This document shows positions 48,667-55,825 of a stretch of DNA of 55,825 bases, in pieces. The first letter of the stretch is position 1, and the number at the start of each line of letters is the position of its first letter. A model generated the notes under the pieces. That model saw only the letters and a program-made list of their open reading frames with translations. It was not told the DNA's origin and ran no database searches. The translations under genes were made by a program, and so were the position numbers. Source of the stretch: Flavobacteriales bacterium (GTDB lineage Bacteria; Bacteroidota; Bacteroidia; Flavobacteriales_D; UBA2798); assembly GCA_019694795.1 (NCBI GenBank), contig JAIBBF010000018.1, positions 1 through 55,825 of the forward strand. The letters are read 5' to 3'.

Positions 48667-49380
48667 TTAAATTCCCGCACTTATCAGCATACAGGTATAG
48701 GAAAACAAAAAAGATGACACATTAATTATTCGCGATTTGATGCCTGAATTTAATTGCCGGTTTTCCACTTTATAATATCGTTTAAATGTAATCACCGTAA
48801 AGGTGTAGGTAATAATATAAACCATCATAATATCGATATGTGCGGTTCGGATAGGTTTTGGTCCGCCTAACATTTGAATTTCCCAAATGAACCAGGTAGA
48901 AAATCCAACCAATGCAAGGTACATGGCTCTTAATGGATTTTCGTTTTTAAGCAGCCACTTAAAATTGGTTCTTTCTGAATAAAAGACATACATCTCCAGT
49001 CCGGTCGAAAAAAGTGTTAATCCAAAAAGTCCCAAATAGAATTTAGACGCGATGCTTTTGGGAAGATCAAAATAATGAGGGATGGCATAGAGGAGGAGAA
49101 AATATTGAAATAGCGATAGAAAAATGAAAATTCCTCCTACTGCTTTTGCATTTTCATTCAGATAGTATTTGTCTTTTAGAAAAAGAGCCATCGATAAATT
49201 GACCCATAAACTGAATAGAAAAAATGCAATACAAAAAACACCCATGATGTAGTTCGGTTCATTGGGATCAATTGCAGCATATATGGCTTTTCTAAAGGGT
49301 GCCGTAATTAGAAATGAAACCCCTAGTGCAAAATTGACCAGGGTGTCGGGATTAAAGGGAAGTTTAATTTTTTGTTTCAT
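48667..49380 (-). CDS. Six-helix membrane protein next to sigma factor, unknown
   Basis: The 237-residue protein has about six membrane helices (LVNFALGVSFLITAPFRKAI, MGVFCIAFFLFSLWVNLSMA, GIFIFLSLFQYFLLLYAIPH, FYLGLFGLTLFSTGLEMYVF and others). I recognise no family. It starts 7 bases after the stop of the sigma-factor gene, which suggests co-expression, and it may take part in sensing or in sequestering the sigma factor; this is inference. I chose the ATG at 49380, which opens MKQKIKLPFNP. Confidence 0.65.
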   Translation of the reverse strand: MKQKIKLPFNPDTLVNFALGVSFLITAPFRKAIYAAIDPNEPNYIMGVFCIAFFLFSLWVNLSMALFLKDKYYLNENAKAVGGIFIFLSLFQYFLLLYAIPHYFDLPKSIASKFYLGLFGLTLFSTGLEMYVFYSERTNFKWLLKNENPLRAMYLALVGFSTWFIWEIQMLGGPKPIRTAHIDIMMVYIITYTFTVITFKRYYKVENRQLNSGIKSRIINVSSFLFSYTCMLISAGI

Positions 49381-49387
49381 TGATAAT

Positions 49388-50176
49388 TTAAATTTTACGG
49401 CGGTCATTTTCTCCAAGACTTTCCCATAATATCTGCATGATGGTTTCTTCCACTTTAGCACCATTTCCATTTAGCGGATGAATGGACCGGATAATATTCA
49501 TGCGGAGATCCAGATTTTTTTCCGGAGAATTTTCGGGTTTCATTCCGAGGGCATTCAGTTTAATTTCGGCATCCGAATAGCCTTGCAATGTATCATTGAG
49601 CTCAGCACATTGGTAACACATGCCTTGCTTGTTGATGATGGCACATCGGTGCTGGTATTTCTCCTTCAATTCTTTTCTTCCTTCGAACAACAAGTGTTTA
49701 ACCACGCCTTCGCTTAAATTTAAAATATCAGCAATTTCATTTCGTTTAAACTCATACACTTCTTTTAGAATGATGGCAATTTGTTTTTCAAGAGAAAGAT
49801 TTTTAGTGATGCAGGTAAAACAATAATTGATGTGTTCTTCCAGTTCAAATTTTTGTTCGGTCTGACTCCGGAATGATCCGACTATTTTCTCCAGATTTTT
49901 AGGATCCGATTCTGCTGCTTTTCTGCAGGTGTCCTGCGCATCCAATTCCCATCGGCGTTTTACCCGTTGCTGATCTCTCGCAATATTGGTAGCAATACTA
50001 AATACCCAGGTTTTTAAAGAGGATTCTCCCTTGAATAAGTGATATTTTTCGCTGGCACGGATAAAGGTGTCGTGAAGAATATCTTCGGCATCCTGTTTAT
50101 TGGCTGTTAAACGGTAAAGGTAACCTAACAGTTGGTCGGAAAAATTGGAAAAAGCAGATGAAATTTCAGAATTCAT
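49388..50176 (-). CDS. ECF-type RNA polymerase sigma factor with cysteine-bearing C-terminal extension
   Basis: The 262-residue protein has sigma region 2 (YLYRLTANKQDAEDILHDTF, FKGESSLKTWVFSIATNIAR) and region 4 (EKQIAIILKEVYEFKRNEIA, DILNLSEGVVKHLLFEGRKE). After region 4 comes an unusual tail with RCAIINKQGMCYQCAELND, three cysteines that could bind zinc, and a further ~60 residues. Ordinary ECF factors are 160-200 residues. No classical anti-sigma gene follows; instead two membrane proteins of unknown function do. It may respond to an envelope or redox signal, but that is conjecture. Confidence 0.88.
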   Translation of the reverse strand: MNSEISSAFSNFSDQLLGYLYRLTANKQDAEDILHDTFIRASEKYHLFKGESSLKTWVFSIATNIARDQQRVKRRWELDAQDTCRKAAESDPKNLEKIVGSFRSQTEQKFELEEHINYCFTCITKNLSLEKQIAIILKEVYEFKRNEIADILNLSEGVVKHLLFEGRKELKEKYQHRCAIINKQGMCYQCAELNDTLQGYSDAEIKLNALGMKPENSPEKNLDLRMNIIRSIHPLNGNGAKVEETIMQILWESLGENDRRKI

Positions 50177-50279
50177 ATATCCAAATACCTGGTCTTGTTC
50201 TAAACAGTGGCGAAATATACAACCATTGAAAGATACAAAAAAGATAGTGGAAATAATGACCTTGAAAAATCAACAAGTT

Positions 50280-51104
50280 TTAGCACAACTGCTCATTGCT
50301 AATTACCAATAATGGAAGTGTGGTGCTCACGGTCATGGTTCCTGAATTGCTGTTTTTTATCAGCGACTCGAAAAATCCCATGCGGTGGTGGACCATTACC
50401 AGTAAATCGGCATGGTTTTCTGTAGTTCCATCAAGAATACCTTGCTGGATATTTTTGTTGCGCACATATTGAAATTGGTAATCCAGATCTTTGAGAAGTG
50501 GTTTTAATTTTTCCTCCATCTGTTGATCGGGTTCTCTTTCGTTTTCTTTATTAAGGACATGCAACACATCCAGTTTTGCCGCATTGATTTTTACCATATT
50601 TCTTAAGGTGGTGAGTTCACAATTTTCTTTTATGTATTGTGCATCGCAGGCATAGGTTATTTTTTTAATGCCTTTATACTTGCTGGTGTCCGGAACAACC
50701 AGTAATGGAAATTGCATTAATTGAATTGCGGAAGTGGTAGTGTTTCCAAACCATTTATATTCCGGCAAATTATTTTGAATGCCCATAACGACTAAATCTA
50801 CCCGATGATCCGAAGTATATTCTTTCAGGTTTTCGATCGTGTCGTTTTGGCGGATTTCAAAATCAACCGCAATACCGTATTTTGAATGAAGGTCCAGTGC
50901 TATTTTGTTTAATTCACTTTTATGTTGTGCCATTAATTTATCGATGGTTCCGGTATTTGCAAGTGCATTACTGGCATGAATACTTAATTTAAACACATGA
51001 AACAAAGTTAATTTTGCCCCTGAAATACGGGCTAACTCAGCAGCATAGTGAGTGGCATTATTTGCAGGTTCAGAAAAGTCGGTGGGGACCAAAATGGACT
51101 TCAT
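50280..51104 (-). CDS. Universal stress protein (tandem UspA domains)
   Basis: The 274-residue protein has two UspA-like domains. The first is canonical (MKSILVPTDFSEPANNATHY, LTLFHVFK, VDLVVMGIQNNLPEYKW, FPLLVVPDTS). The second is divergent (KKITYACDAQYIKENCEL, AKLDVLHVLNKENE, ADLLVMVHHRMGFFESLIKN). The ATP-binding loop is not well conserved in either half. Such proteins are expressed under stress and bind nucleotides or partner proteins. It lies next to the sigma-factor operon but is separated by about 100 bases. Confidence 0.92.
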   Translation of the reverse strand: MKSILVPTDFSEPANNATHYAAELARISGAKLTLFHVFKLSIHASNALANTGTIDKLMAQHKSELNKIALDLHSKYGIAVDFEIRQNDTIENLKEYTSDHRVDLVVMGIQNNLPEYKWFGNTTTSAIQLMQFPLLVVPDTSKYKGIKKITYACDAQYIKENCELTTLRNMVKINAAKLDVLHVLNKENEREPDQQMEEKLKPLLKDLDYQFQYVRNKNIQQGILDGTTENHADLLVMVHHRMGFFESLIKNSNSGTMTVSTTLPLLVISNEQLC

Positions 51105-51203
51105 ATTGCTTTTTTACAAAAATGAAAAAGCCATCAGGTCCGGGTTATGACTTGCATCATGAATTTTTATGATGTTATACGGAAAATTGACTTTCTTTTT
51201 GTT

Positions 51204-52040
51204 CTAATTGGTGAATTTAAGCTGATGTACATCTATAACGATTAATTGTGGTCCCTTTCTCGCCTTCCCGTTTTTCTTTCGGGGTGTTACAATGCGGAAA
51301 GAAGGGTAGGGAATAGTATCAACCTGTTGATGACGATAAACTACATTGGCAGCTTTTGCCCATTGACCGAAGATGTCAACGGTATAATTATGCTGCTTTA
51401 ACAATCCTGTTTGTGAATCGAAAATGAATTCTTGTTTTTTGCAGTGGGTTGGAATATCATTCGGGAATTCTGCAATGAGCATTCCATCTTTTGGAGAGGT
51501 CCATTTTATTTTTTCGTTAGAAAGCAGATTTGGAAGCGTGAAATAATTCCAAAATGCATAATTGGCAAAATAGCACATATCGAGATCATCCCATTTGAAA
51601 AATCGTCTGCCTCCGGGAAAATACGAACGAGCATTTTTGCGTTCGCTAAGTGTATCGCCTTTGGTGTTTACAAGGCGTACTGTTTCTCCATCGAGAACAC
51701 CAGTTATATCCGGATTTTTATTAATGGGACTAATACTGCACCATGGACGATGGATTTCCATTTTAAGTTTAACATGATCAAATTTATTTCTGCCTTTTAG
51801 CCGAAATGCCAGCCCATGATCCGAAACCTCTGCTTCAATGTATTTATAATTGCGCCATACATGACTTCCTCCGTAGGCACTTATTACTTTTTGCTTAAGC
51901 AAGTTCAGGCTACTATCACTGGAATTTTCAGTTTCATTTCCCATTATCTGGATTTTATTTTTTGAAAGTACATCAGTCCTCGAACCGGGAATCTCATTGA
52001 TGATACCAAGGAAGGCAAACAGAATCAATTTTGCATTCAT
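51204..52040 (-). CDS. Exported protein of unknown function
   Basis: The 278-residue protein has a short hydrophobic N-terminus (LILFAFLGIIN), so export is possible but not certain. The rest has segments such as KQKVISAYGGSHVWRNYKY, ITGVLDGETVRLVNTKG, KWDDLDMCYFANYAFWNYFT and KWTSPKDGMLIAEFPND. The spacing recalls LolA-like beta-sheet lipoprotein carriers, but I do not recognise it firmly. It overlaps the upstream membrane protein gene by 4 bases, so the pair is co-translated. Confidence 0.65.
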   Translation of the reverse strand: MNAKLILFAFLGIINEIPGSRTDVLSKNKIQIMGNETENSSDSSLNLLKQKVISAYGGSHVWRNYKYIEAEVSDHGLAFRLKGRNKFDHVKLKMEIHRPWCSISPINKNPDITGVLDGETVRLVNTKGDTLSERKNARSYFPGGRRFFKWDDLDMCYFANYAFWNYFTLPNLLSNEKIKWTSPKDGMLIAEFPNDIPTHCKKQEFIFDSQTGLLKQHNYTVDIFGQWAKAANVVYRHQQVDTIPYPSFRIVTPRKKNGKARKGPQLIVIDVHQLKFTN

Positions 52041-52435
52041 CGATTCAACTTATCACGCAGTGAAATTATTATCCAATTTGCGACCCAGGTTTCTATTAAA
52101 CTTAAAGGTATCGCATAGGTTAAAATTTCAACAGGTAGGACTTTCATGTTCCCGATAACCAGCCACATTTGTACAAAGGAGAAAAACCATGTAATCGCAG
52201 TGCTGTCCCTCATGGAGAAACGCTTGCTGATAATGGAAATCAGGATAGCGAATATCAATGCCCATAATCCCCAAATTGCACCGTTGACAGGTTCCGTAGG
52301 GAATTGAAGTCCCATGTTTTCATAATGTTTTGTCCAAATGGCTATTAGCCAAAGCTGGTTTCTGCCAAATTCGCATAAGCTTATCCAAATCCAGGCGATA
52401 AACACGGGTAGAATTATTGAACGGAGGTTTTTCAT
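52037..52435 (-). CDS. Small four-helix membrane protein, unknown
   Basis: The 132-residue protein has four membrane helices (SIILPVFIAWIWISLCEFG, WGLWALIFAILISIISKRF, AITWFFSFVQMWLVIGNMK, AIPLSLIETWVANWIIISL). I recognise no family. It is the first gene of a two-gene operon with the exported protein at 51204 and is divergent from the metallo-beta-lactamase gene. Confidence 0.65.
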   Translation of the reverse strand: MKNLRSIILPVFIAWIWISLCEFGRNQLWLIAIWTKHYENMGLQFPTEPVNGAIWGLWALIFAILISIISKRFSMRDSTAITWFFSFVQMWLVIGNMKVLPVEILTYAIPLSLIETWVANWIIISLRDKLNR

Positions 52436-52620
52436 ATTGACTTTTTATTGTTTAGACGAATTAGCGTGTAAAAACGGTCGGACATATTTTTGACTGAGAC
52501 TTCTTTTTTCTTTCGCGCCGCAACGATTATAACAGCGTATATATTGAGGCGACCTAATTTTTAAATTATTATATTCAAACTATTAAAATTCATTTATATT
52601 CATCAAAATGTTTTTTATAT
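52436..52620. other. AT-rich divergent intergenic region
   Basis: This 185-base gap separates the leftward membrane protein gene from the rightward metallo-beta-lactamase gene. The half next to the lactamase is very AT-rich. I could not identify a convincing TAnnTTTG promoter for either gene. Confidence 0.3.
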
Positions 52621-53391
52621 ATGAAAAATAGGGCTTTTCATTTTTTGTTTGTACTGATAACAAGTGTTTTTTTTGCGCTATTTTCTACTCATGGATTTTC
52701 CCAGGATTCTCTAAAAAAATTGATTGTTACTCCTCTCATAGGTGATTTTTATATTTACACCACATTTGGAGATCCGGGTAATGGCAGTGCTTATCCAGCT
52801 AATGGTATGTATTTAGTGACAACAGAAGGCGTTGTTTTGTTTGACACCCCCTGGGATACAACGCAATTTTTACCCTTATTACATCATATTGAAAAAAGCC
52901 ATCATCAAAAAGTAGTAATATGTTTTGCTACCCATTTTCATGAGGATCGAACTGCTGGATTAGAATTTTACCGGAAGAAAGGAATTAAGACATACACCTC
53001 TAAATTAACGGATGAATGGTCGGTTAAAAAACAACAACCACGCGCTGAATTTTTGATGTTTAAGGATACATTGTTTCAAATTGGAACCTATCAGTTTGAA
53101 ATGATTTATCCGGGACCCGGACATGCGCCTGATAATATTGTATTTTGGTTTGACAAGGAAAAAATTCTTTATGGCGGATGCTTAATTAAAAGTAAAGACG
53201 ATCGGCATTTAGGAAATTTGTCAGATGCCAATATAGATGAATACGCCAACAGCTTGAAAAAATTAAAGATGAAGTGTCTAAATCCAGGTTACGTCATACC
53301 GGGTCATAACAGCTGGAGTGATCCTTCTTCGTTGGAGCATACGCTAAAAATGGCAGAGCGTGCTAAAAGAAAAAAGAAAAAGAAGAACTGA
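52621..53391 (+). CDS. Subclass B1 metallo-beta-lactamase
   Basis: The 256-residue protein has a signal peptide (FLFVLITSVFFALFSTHGFS) and a complete B1 zinc site: His105, His107 and Asp109 (ATHFHEDRTAGLEFY), His168 (GPGHAPDN), Cys187 (ILYGGCLIKS) and His229 (VIPGHNSW). The order and spacing are those of BlaB/CGB/JOHN-type enzymes from flavobacteria. It should hydrolyse beta-lactams in the periplasm; the spectrum is not predictable. The C-terminus is a run of lysines (KRKKKKKN). There is no mobile element next to it, so it looks like a resident chromosomal gene. Confidence 0.93.
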   Translation: MKNRAFHFLFVLITSVFFALFSTHGFSQDSLKKLIVTPLIGDFYIYTTFGDPGNGSAYPANGMYLVTTEGVVLFDTPWDTTQFLPLLHHIEKSHHQKVVICFATHFHEDRTAGLEFYRKKGIKTYTSKLTDEWSVKKQQPRAEFLMFKDTLFQIGTYQFEMIYPGPGHAPDNIVFWFDKEKILYGGCLIKSKDDRHLGNLSDANIDEYANSLKKLKMKCLNPGYVIPGHNSWSDPSSLEHTLKMAERAKRKKKKKN

Positions 53392-53480
53392 TAATTGAAA
53401 GTAATACTTCTTTAATGCGGTGCAGTTATTGCTTTTTTATCACCCGGTGAAGAAATTGCCTTTTGTAGGGTATAAATGAT

Positions 53481-53488
53481 TAATTTTG
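53481..53488 (+). promoter_or_regulatory. -7 promoter element of the yjdM-like gene
   Basis: TAATTTTG matches TAnnTTTG and lies 22 bases before the ATG at 53511. A TTG at 53456-53458 is 22 bases upstream, at the long end of acceptable spacing. Confidence 0.4.
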
Positions 53489-53510
53489 GAAGATATAAAC
53501 GAATTGTCCT

Positions 53511-53852
53511 ATGTCTGAAGAAATGAAAAAATGTCCGCAGTGTGAATGTCCTTATGGCTACGCTTTGCGCGACGATTTGTATTGTTGTCCGGAATGTGCC
53601 CATGAGTGGAATCCTGCTGAATTGGCGGCAGAAGGTGCATTGGTGGTGAAAGATTCCAATGGAAATATTCTTCAGGATGGAGATTCGGTAATTGTGATTA
53701 AAGATTTACCGGTGAAGGGAGCTACGGGTCCCGTTAAAGCAGGTACCAAGGTGAAAAAAATTCGTTTGGTGGAAGGAGATCATAATATCGATTGCAAGAT
53801 TGACGGTTTTGGCGCTATGGCCTTGAAATCGGAATTTGTCAGAAAAGCATAA
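53511..53852 (+). CDS. YjdM/PhnA-family zinc-ribbon protein
   Basis: The 113-residue protein has an N-terminal zinc ribbon ([16 protein letters not shown], then [12 protein letters not shown]) and a C-terminal SH3-like domain ([20 protein letters not shown], then [20 protein letters not shown]). This is the YjdM (formerly PhnA) family. Its link to alkylphosphonate use is doubtful in the family, so no pathway is assigned. It is followed by two other small genes in the same direction. Confidence 0.94.
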   Translation: MSEEMKKCPQCECPYGYALRDDLYCCPECAHEWNPAELAAEGALVVKDSNGNILQDGDSVIVIKDLPVKGATGPVKAGTKVKKIRLVEGDHNIDCKIDGFGAMALKSEFVRKA

Positions 53853-53887
53853 GGAAGAAATCCTTGAAGTGAATTAAAATTTAATGT

Positions 53888-54328
53888 ATGGCAAAGCCTA
53901 TTTCTACCTGTGTTTGGTATCATTCATCCTTGTCGTTATCCGACATTATGAATTATTACCAACGTATTTTCGCTGAGCAATTTTCATTTGGTTCGATCAA
54001 TAAAATCAGTGATACGCCCAGTGGTGCAACTGAAATGTGCAATGCCGAATTATTAGGTAATTCCTTTATGTTTATTAAAACAGCTGAGGAACATCAGCCC
54101 ATTAATGATGCCATATCATTTGTAATTCATTGTAAGGATCAACAGGAAATAGATAAGTATTGGGATTATTTTACCAATGAGGGGAAAGCATCTCAGTGTG
54201 GTTGGTGCATTGATAAATTTGGATTGCGTTGGCAAATCATTCCTGAAAATCTAGGTGCATTAATGGCGAAACCCGGTTCATGGGAAGTGATGATGAAGCA
54301 GCAAAAAATTGTGATTTCAGAATATTAA
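53888..54328 (+). CDS. PhnB-like VOC-fold protein
   Basis: The 146-residue protein belongs to the glyoxalase/VOC superfamily, PhnB or 3-demethylubiquinone methyltransferase-like group: STCVWYHSSLSLSDIMNYYQ, AELLGNSFMFIKTAEE, DAISFVIHCKDQQEIDKYWD, then GWCIDKFGLRWQIIPENLGA. The ligand is unknown. Its stop lies 9 bases before the next gene, so they are probably co-transcribed. Confidence 0.92.
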   Translation: MAKPISTCVWYHSSLSLSDIMNYYQRIFAEQFSFGSINKISDTPSGATEMCNAELLGNSFMFIKTAEEHQPINDAISFVIHCKDQQEIDKYWDYFTNEGKASQCGWCIDKFGLRWQIIPENLGALMAKPGSWEVMMKQQKIVISEY

Positions 54329-54337
54329 TTGGAGATT

Positions 54338-54700
54338 ATGACCACCACGCCAGAGCATGATGCTAAAATTGCTAAAATCACCTTTGCATCTGTTTATCCC
54401 CACTATCTGAACAAAGTGCTTAAAAAGGGAAGAACAGAATTGGAGTTGTTAGAAGTGATTGAATGGTTGACCGGTTTTAATTCGAAGGAAGTAGAAAAAT
54501 TTATTCAGGAAAAAAATACATTCAGCGAATTTTTTAAGCAAGCGAAAGTAAATCCCAATGCTAAGCGTATCACCGGTGTGATTTGTGGATACAGAGTTGA
54601 AGAAATTACTACTGAACTGACCAGGAACATCCGTTATTTGGATAAGTTGGTCGATGAACTGGCAAAAGGGAAAAGCATGGATAAGATTTTAAGGAAGTAA
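54338..54700 (+). CDS. DUF2200 family protein
   Basis: The 120-residue cytoplasmic protein has the DUF2200 pattern: IAKITFASVYPHYLNKVLKK, ELLEVIEWLTGFN, then ITGVICGYRVEEITTELTRN and IRYLDKLVDELAKGKSMDKI. The function of the family is unknown. I chose the ATG at 54338 because MTTTPEHDAKIAK is the usual N-terminus; an upstream TTG in frame is less likely. It follows the PhnB-like gene by 9 bases. Confidence 0.9.
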   Translation: MTTTPEHDAKIAKITFASVYPHYLNKVLKKGRTELELLEVIEWLTGFNSKEVEKFIQEKNTFSEFFKQAKVNPNAKRITGVICGYRVEEITTELTRNIRYLDKLVDELAKGKSMDKILRK

Positions 54701-54767
54701 GGCGAAGGTAAGTGGCCGACAGGATTTCTTTGAATGAGGAGTTGATACAATTTAATCCGAAATAAAA

Positions 54768-55475
54768 ATGAACTACGCCATACATACTCCCCGTGTAGAT
54801 CTCCAAATGGATTTACCACTTTATCTTCCGCTTGGATTTATTTTAATTGCATTACTTACTGTTTTTCTTTTTGTCCGCTCAGGCAGTAGTACTGTTTTAA
54901 GTTTAGTTGTTGTTGGTTGGACCATCCTTCAGTCGGTACTAGGAATTTTGGGTGTTTATCAGGACACTGAATCGCTTCCTCCGCGATTGATGTTAATGGG
55001 GATTTTTCCTGCTGTCATTTTTATTGTGTTTTTATTATCCAGTCATTGGGGCAGAAAAAATAATGCAGCCTTTCAGGCAGAACGATTGACCCATTTACAC
55101 ATCATTCGCATTCCCGTAGAAATTAGTTTATCTCTGCTTTATCATGCAGGTTTAATGTCGGTGTATATCACCTATGAAGGAACCAATTTTGATTTATTCT
55201 CGGGAATTACTGCGCCAATCGTAGCATACTTTATATTTCGGTCCGGGAAATTATCGAAACGCGTTTTATTGATCTGGAATTTTATTTGTTTGGGTTTGTT
55301 GCTAAATGTGGTTGTTACCGCCATTTTTGCATTTCCTTCTCCGTTGCAAAAGATTGCATTTGATCAACCTAATGTTGCTGTATTGTTTTTTCCATTCAAC
55401 TTGTTGCCAACCTTAATTGTACCTCTTGTGTTATTGTCACATTTGGTAGTGATTCGACAATTGTTGAAGAAATAA
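54768..55475 (+). CDS. Polytopic membrane protein, unknown
   Basis: The 235-residue protein has about seven membrane helices (LPLGFILIALLTVFLFVRSG, VLSLVVVGWTILQSVLGILG, LMLMGIFPAVIFIVFLLSSH, RIPVEISLSLLYHAGLMSVY, FSGITAPIVAYFIF, LLIWNFICLGLLLNVVVTAI, LLPTLIVPLVLLSHLVVIRQ). I recognise no family. An alternative start at 54807 (MDLPLYLPLG) would remove a short polar N-terminus. It stands alone, 67 bases after the DUF2200 gene. Confidence 0.65.
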   Translation: MNYAIHTPRVDLQMDLPLYLPLGFILIALLTVFLFVRSGSSTVLSLVVVGWTILQSVLGILGVYQDTESLPPRLMLMGIFPAVIFIVFLLSSHWGRKNNAAFQAERLTHLHIIRIPVEISLSLLYHAGLMSVYITYEGTNFDLFSGITAPIVAYFIFRSGKLSKRVLLIWNFICLGLLLNVVVTAIFAFPSPLQKIAFDQPNVAVLFFPFNLLPTLIVPLVLLSHLVVIRQLLKK

Positions 55476-55509
55476 TGGATTGAATATTCTCTTGGTAAAT
55501 GCTGTTCGA

Positions 55510-55608
55510 TCAATGCTTGTTATTGGGTTTGGAGTTGAGTTTGTAGAATACAAATCCAAATCCGGCCACCAGGTGAAGCATAACGATGATAAAAATAATT
55601 GTTCCCAT
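55510..55608 (-). CDS. Possible small membrane protein of 32 residues
   Basis: A short open frame on the minus strand encodes MGTIIFIIVMLHLVAGFGF followed by VFYKLNSKPNNKH. It has one hydrophobic helix and a short basic tail, a plausible single-pass miniprotein. The sense is coding-like (one membrane helix, then a polar tail), and the frame lies in a gap with no other gene. No Shine-Dalgarno site or clear promoter is visible. It is unproven. Confidence 0.4.
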   Translation of the reverse strand: MGTIIFIIVMLHLVAGFGFVFYKLNSKPNNKH

Positions 55609-55825
55609 GATGATTAATTTTTATGCAATTACGGGAATGATTTGATTTATGAATGTGATTAAAGTCCTAAAGCGAATGATTGTCATCATATTTTAGGCTA
55701 AAAAGCAAGTCCTCGTTGTGTTTCTGCTTCTTAAGGGCCATTTTTTTGCCTTCTGGTTGCTTAAAACGACCGATTGTTTAGTTTGAAGCCATGTATGAAG
55801 CAAAATGAATAGATTTATTTGTCCT
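55609..55825. other. Right-edge region without a clear gene
   Basis: No large gene is seen. The minus strand has a 24-codon frame at 55741-55667 (MALKKQKHNEDLLF, then SLKYDDNHSL) preceded by AGAAGG seven bases before the ATG. It is too short to call. Confidence 0.25.

Noticed and set aside
51155-51174. Hairpin CATCAT-N8-ATGATG upstream of the UspA gene
   Set aside because: It is AT-rich and weak, has no T-tract and does not sit at a gene end.
55667-55741. 24-codon frame with an AGAAGG site near the right edge
   Set aside because: It is too short and has no hydrophobic or family-like features, so I describe it only as part of the right-edge region.
1-55825. Search for CRISPR arrays, insertion sequences, integrases, toxin-antitoxin pairs and known defence genes
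   Set aside because: No regular repeats, transposase, integrase or defence-type domain order was seen; the small accessory genes (YjdM, PhnB-like, DUF2200, GyrI-like) are common isolated families.

Overview
The window is chromosomal DNA of a member of the Bacteroidota, probably a Flavobacteriales-like lineage. Three secreted proteins end in type IX secretion (T9SS) sorting domains with the YPNP/SPNP...GIYF pattern. Many genes are preceded by the Bacteroidota -7 promoter element TAnnTTTG, often with TTTG about 18-20 bases upstream. Shine-Dalgarno sites are mostly absent. Menaquinone genes, a cysteine-poor HisB and a DUF2490 outer-membrane protein fit the same group. I see no rRNA, tRNA, CRISPR array, insertion sequence, phage gene or integrase.

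Layout. 1-12.4 kb: energy metabolism and envelope (membrane pyrophosphatase, PDH E1-beta, EtfBA, a DUF151 nuclease, a lipoprotein-fused nucleoside transporter, an S66 peptidase and two GT-C-like membrane proteins). 12.4-20.9 kb: a leftward stretch with a T9SS cargo, a NarL-type response regulator with a TPR sensor kinase, three envelope proteins, ComM and GmhA. 21-34.9 kb: an uncharacterised secreted pair, tryptophan dioxygenase, an N-acetylglucosamine-kinase-like protein, CotH, M2 and M1 peptidases, MenC-MenE, HisB and an acyltransferase. 35-39.3 kb: an overlapping operon of unknown lipoprotein and membrane genes, a YjjU-type patatin, an ArsR-SRPBCC operon with a clear double operator, and YceI with a palindromic operator. 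39.4-43.7 kb: an SPFH protein, then a housekeeping operon prs-rplY-pth-methyltransferase-membrane protein. 43.7-55.8 kb: outer-membrane proteins, a TylF methyltransferase-glycosyltransferase pair, a GyrI-like protein, an unusual sigma factor with two membrane proteins, UspA, a class B1 metallo-beta-lactamase and small accessory genes (YjdM, PhnB-like, DUF2200).

Most operons end in compact A-tract/stem/T-tract terminators, several shared by convergent genes. The observations most worth a second look are the ArsR promoter with two tandem operators, four genes whose -7 box lies only 3-6 bases before the start codon (predicted leaderless mRNAs), the lipoprotein-CNT fusion, the sigma factor with a cysteine tail, two distant paralogues of a small STAS/SEC14-like family, and possible RNA switches before the DUF151 and TylF genes. 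I did not find a clearly new multi-gene defence or mobile system.
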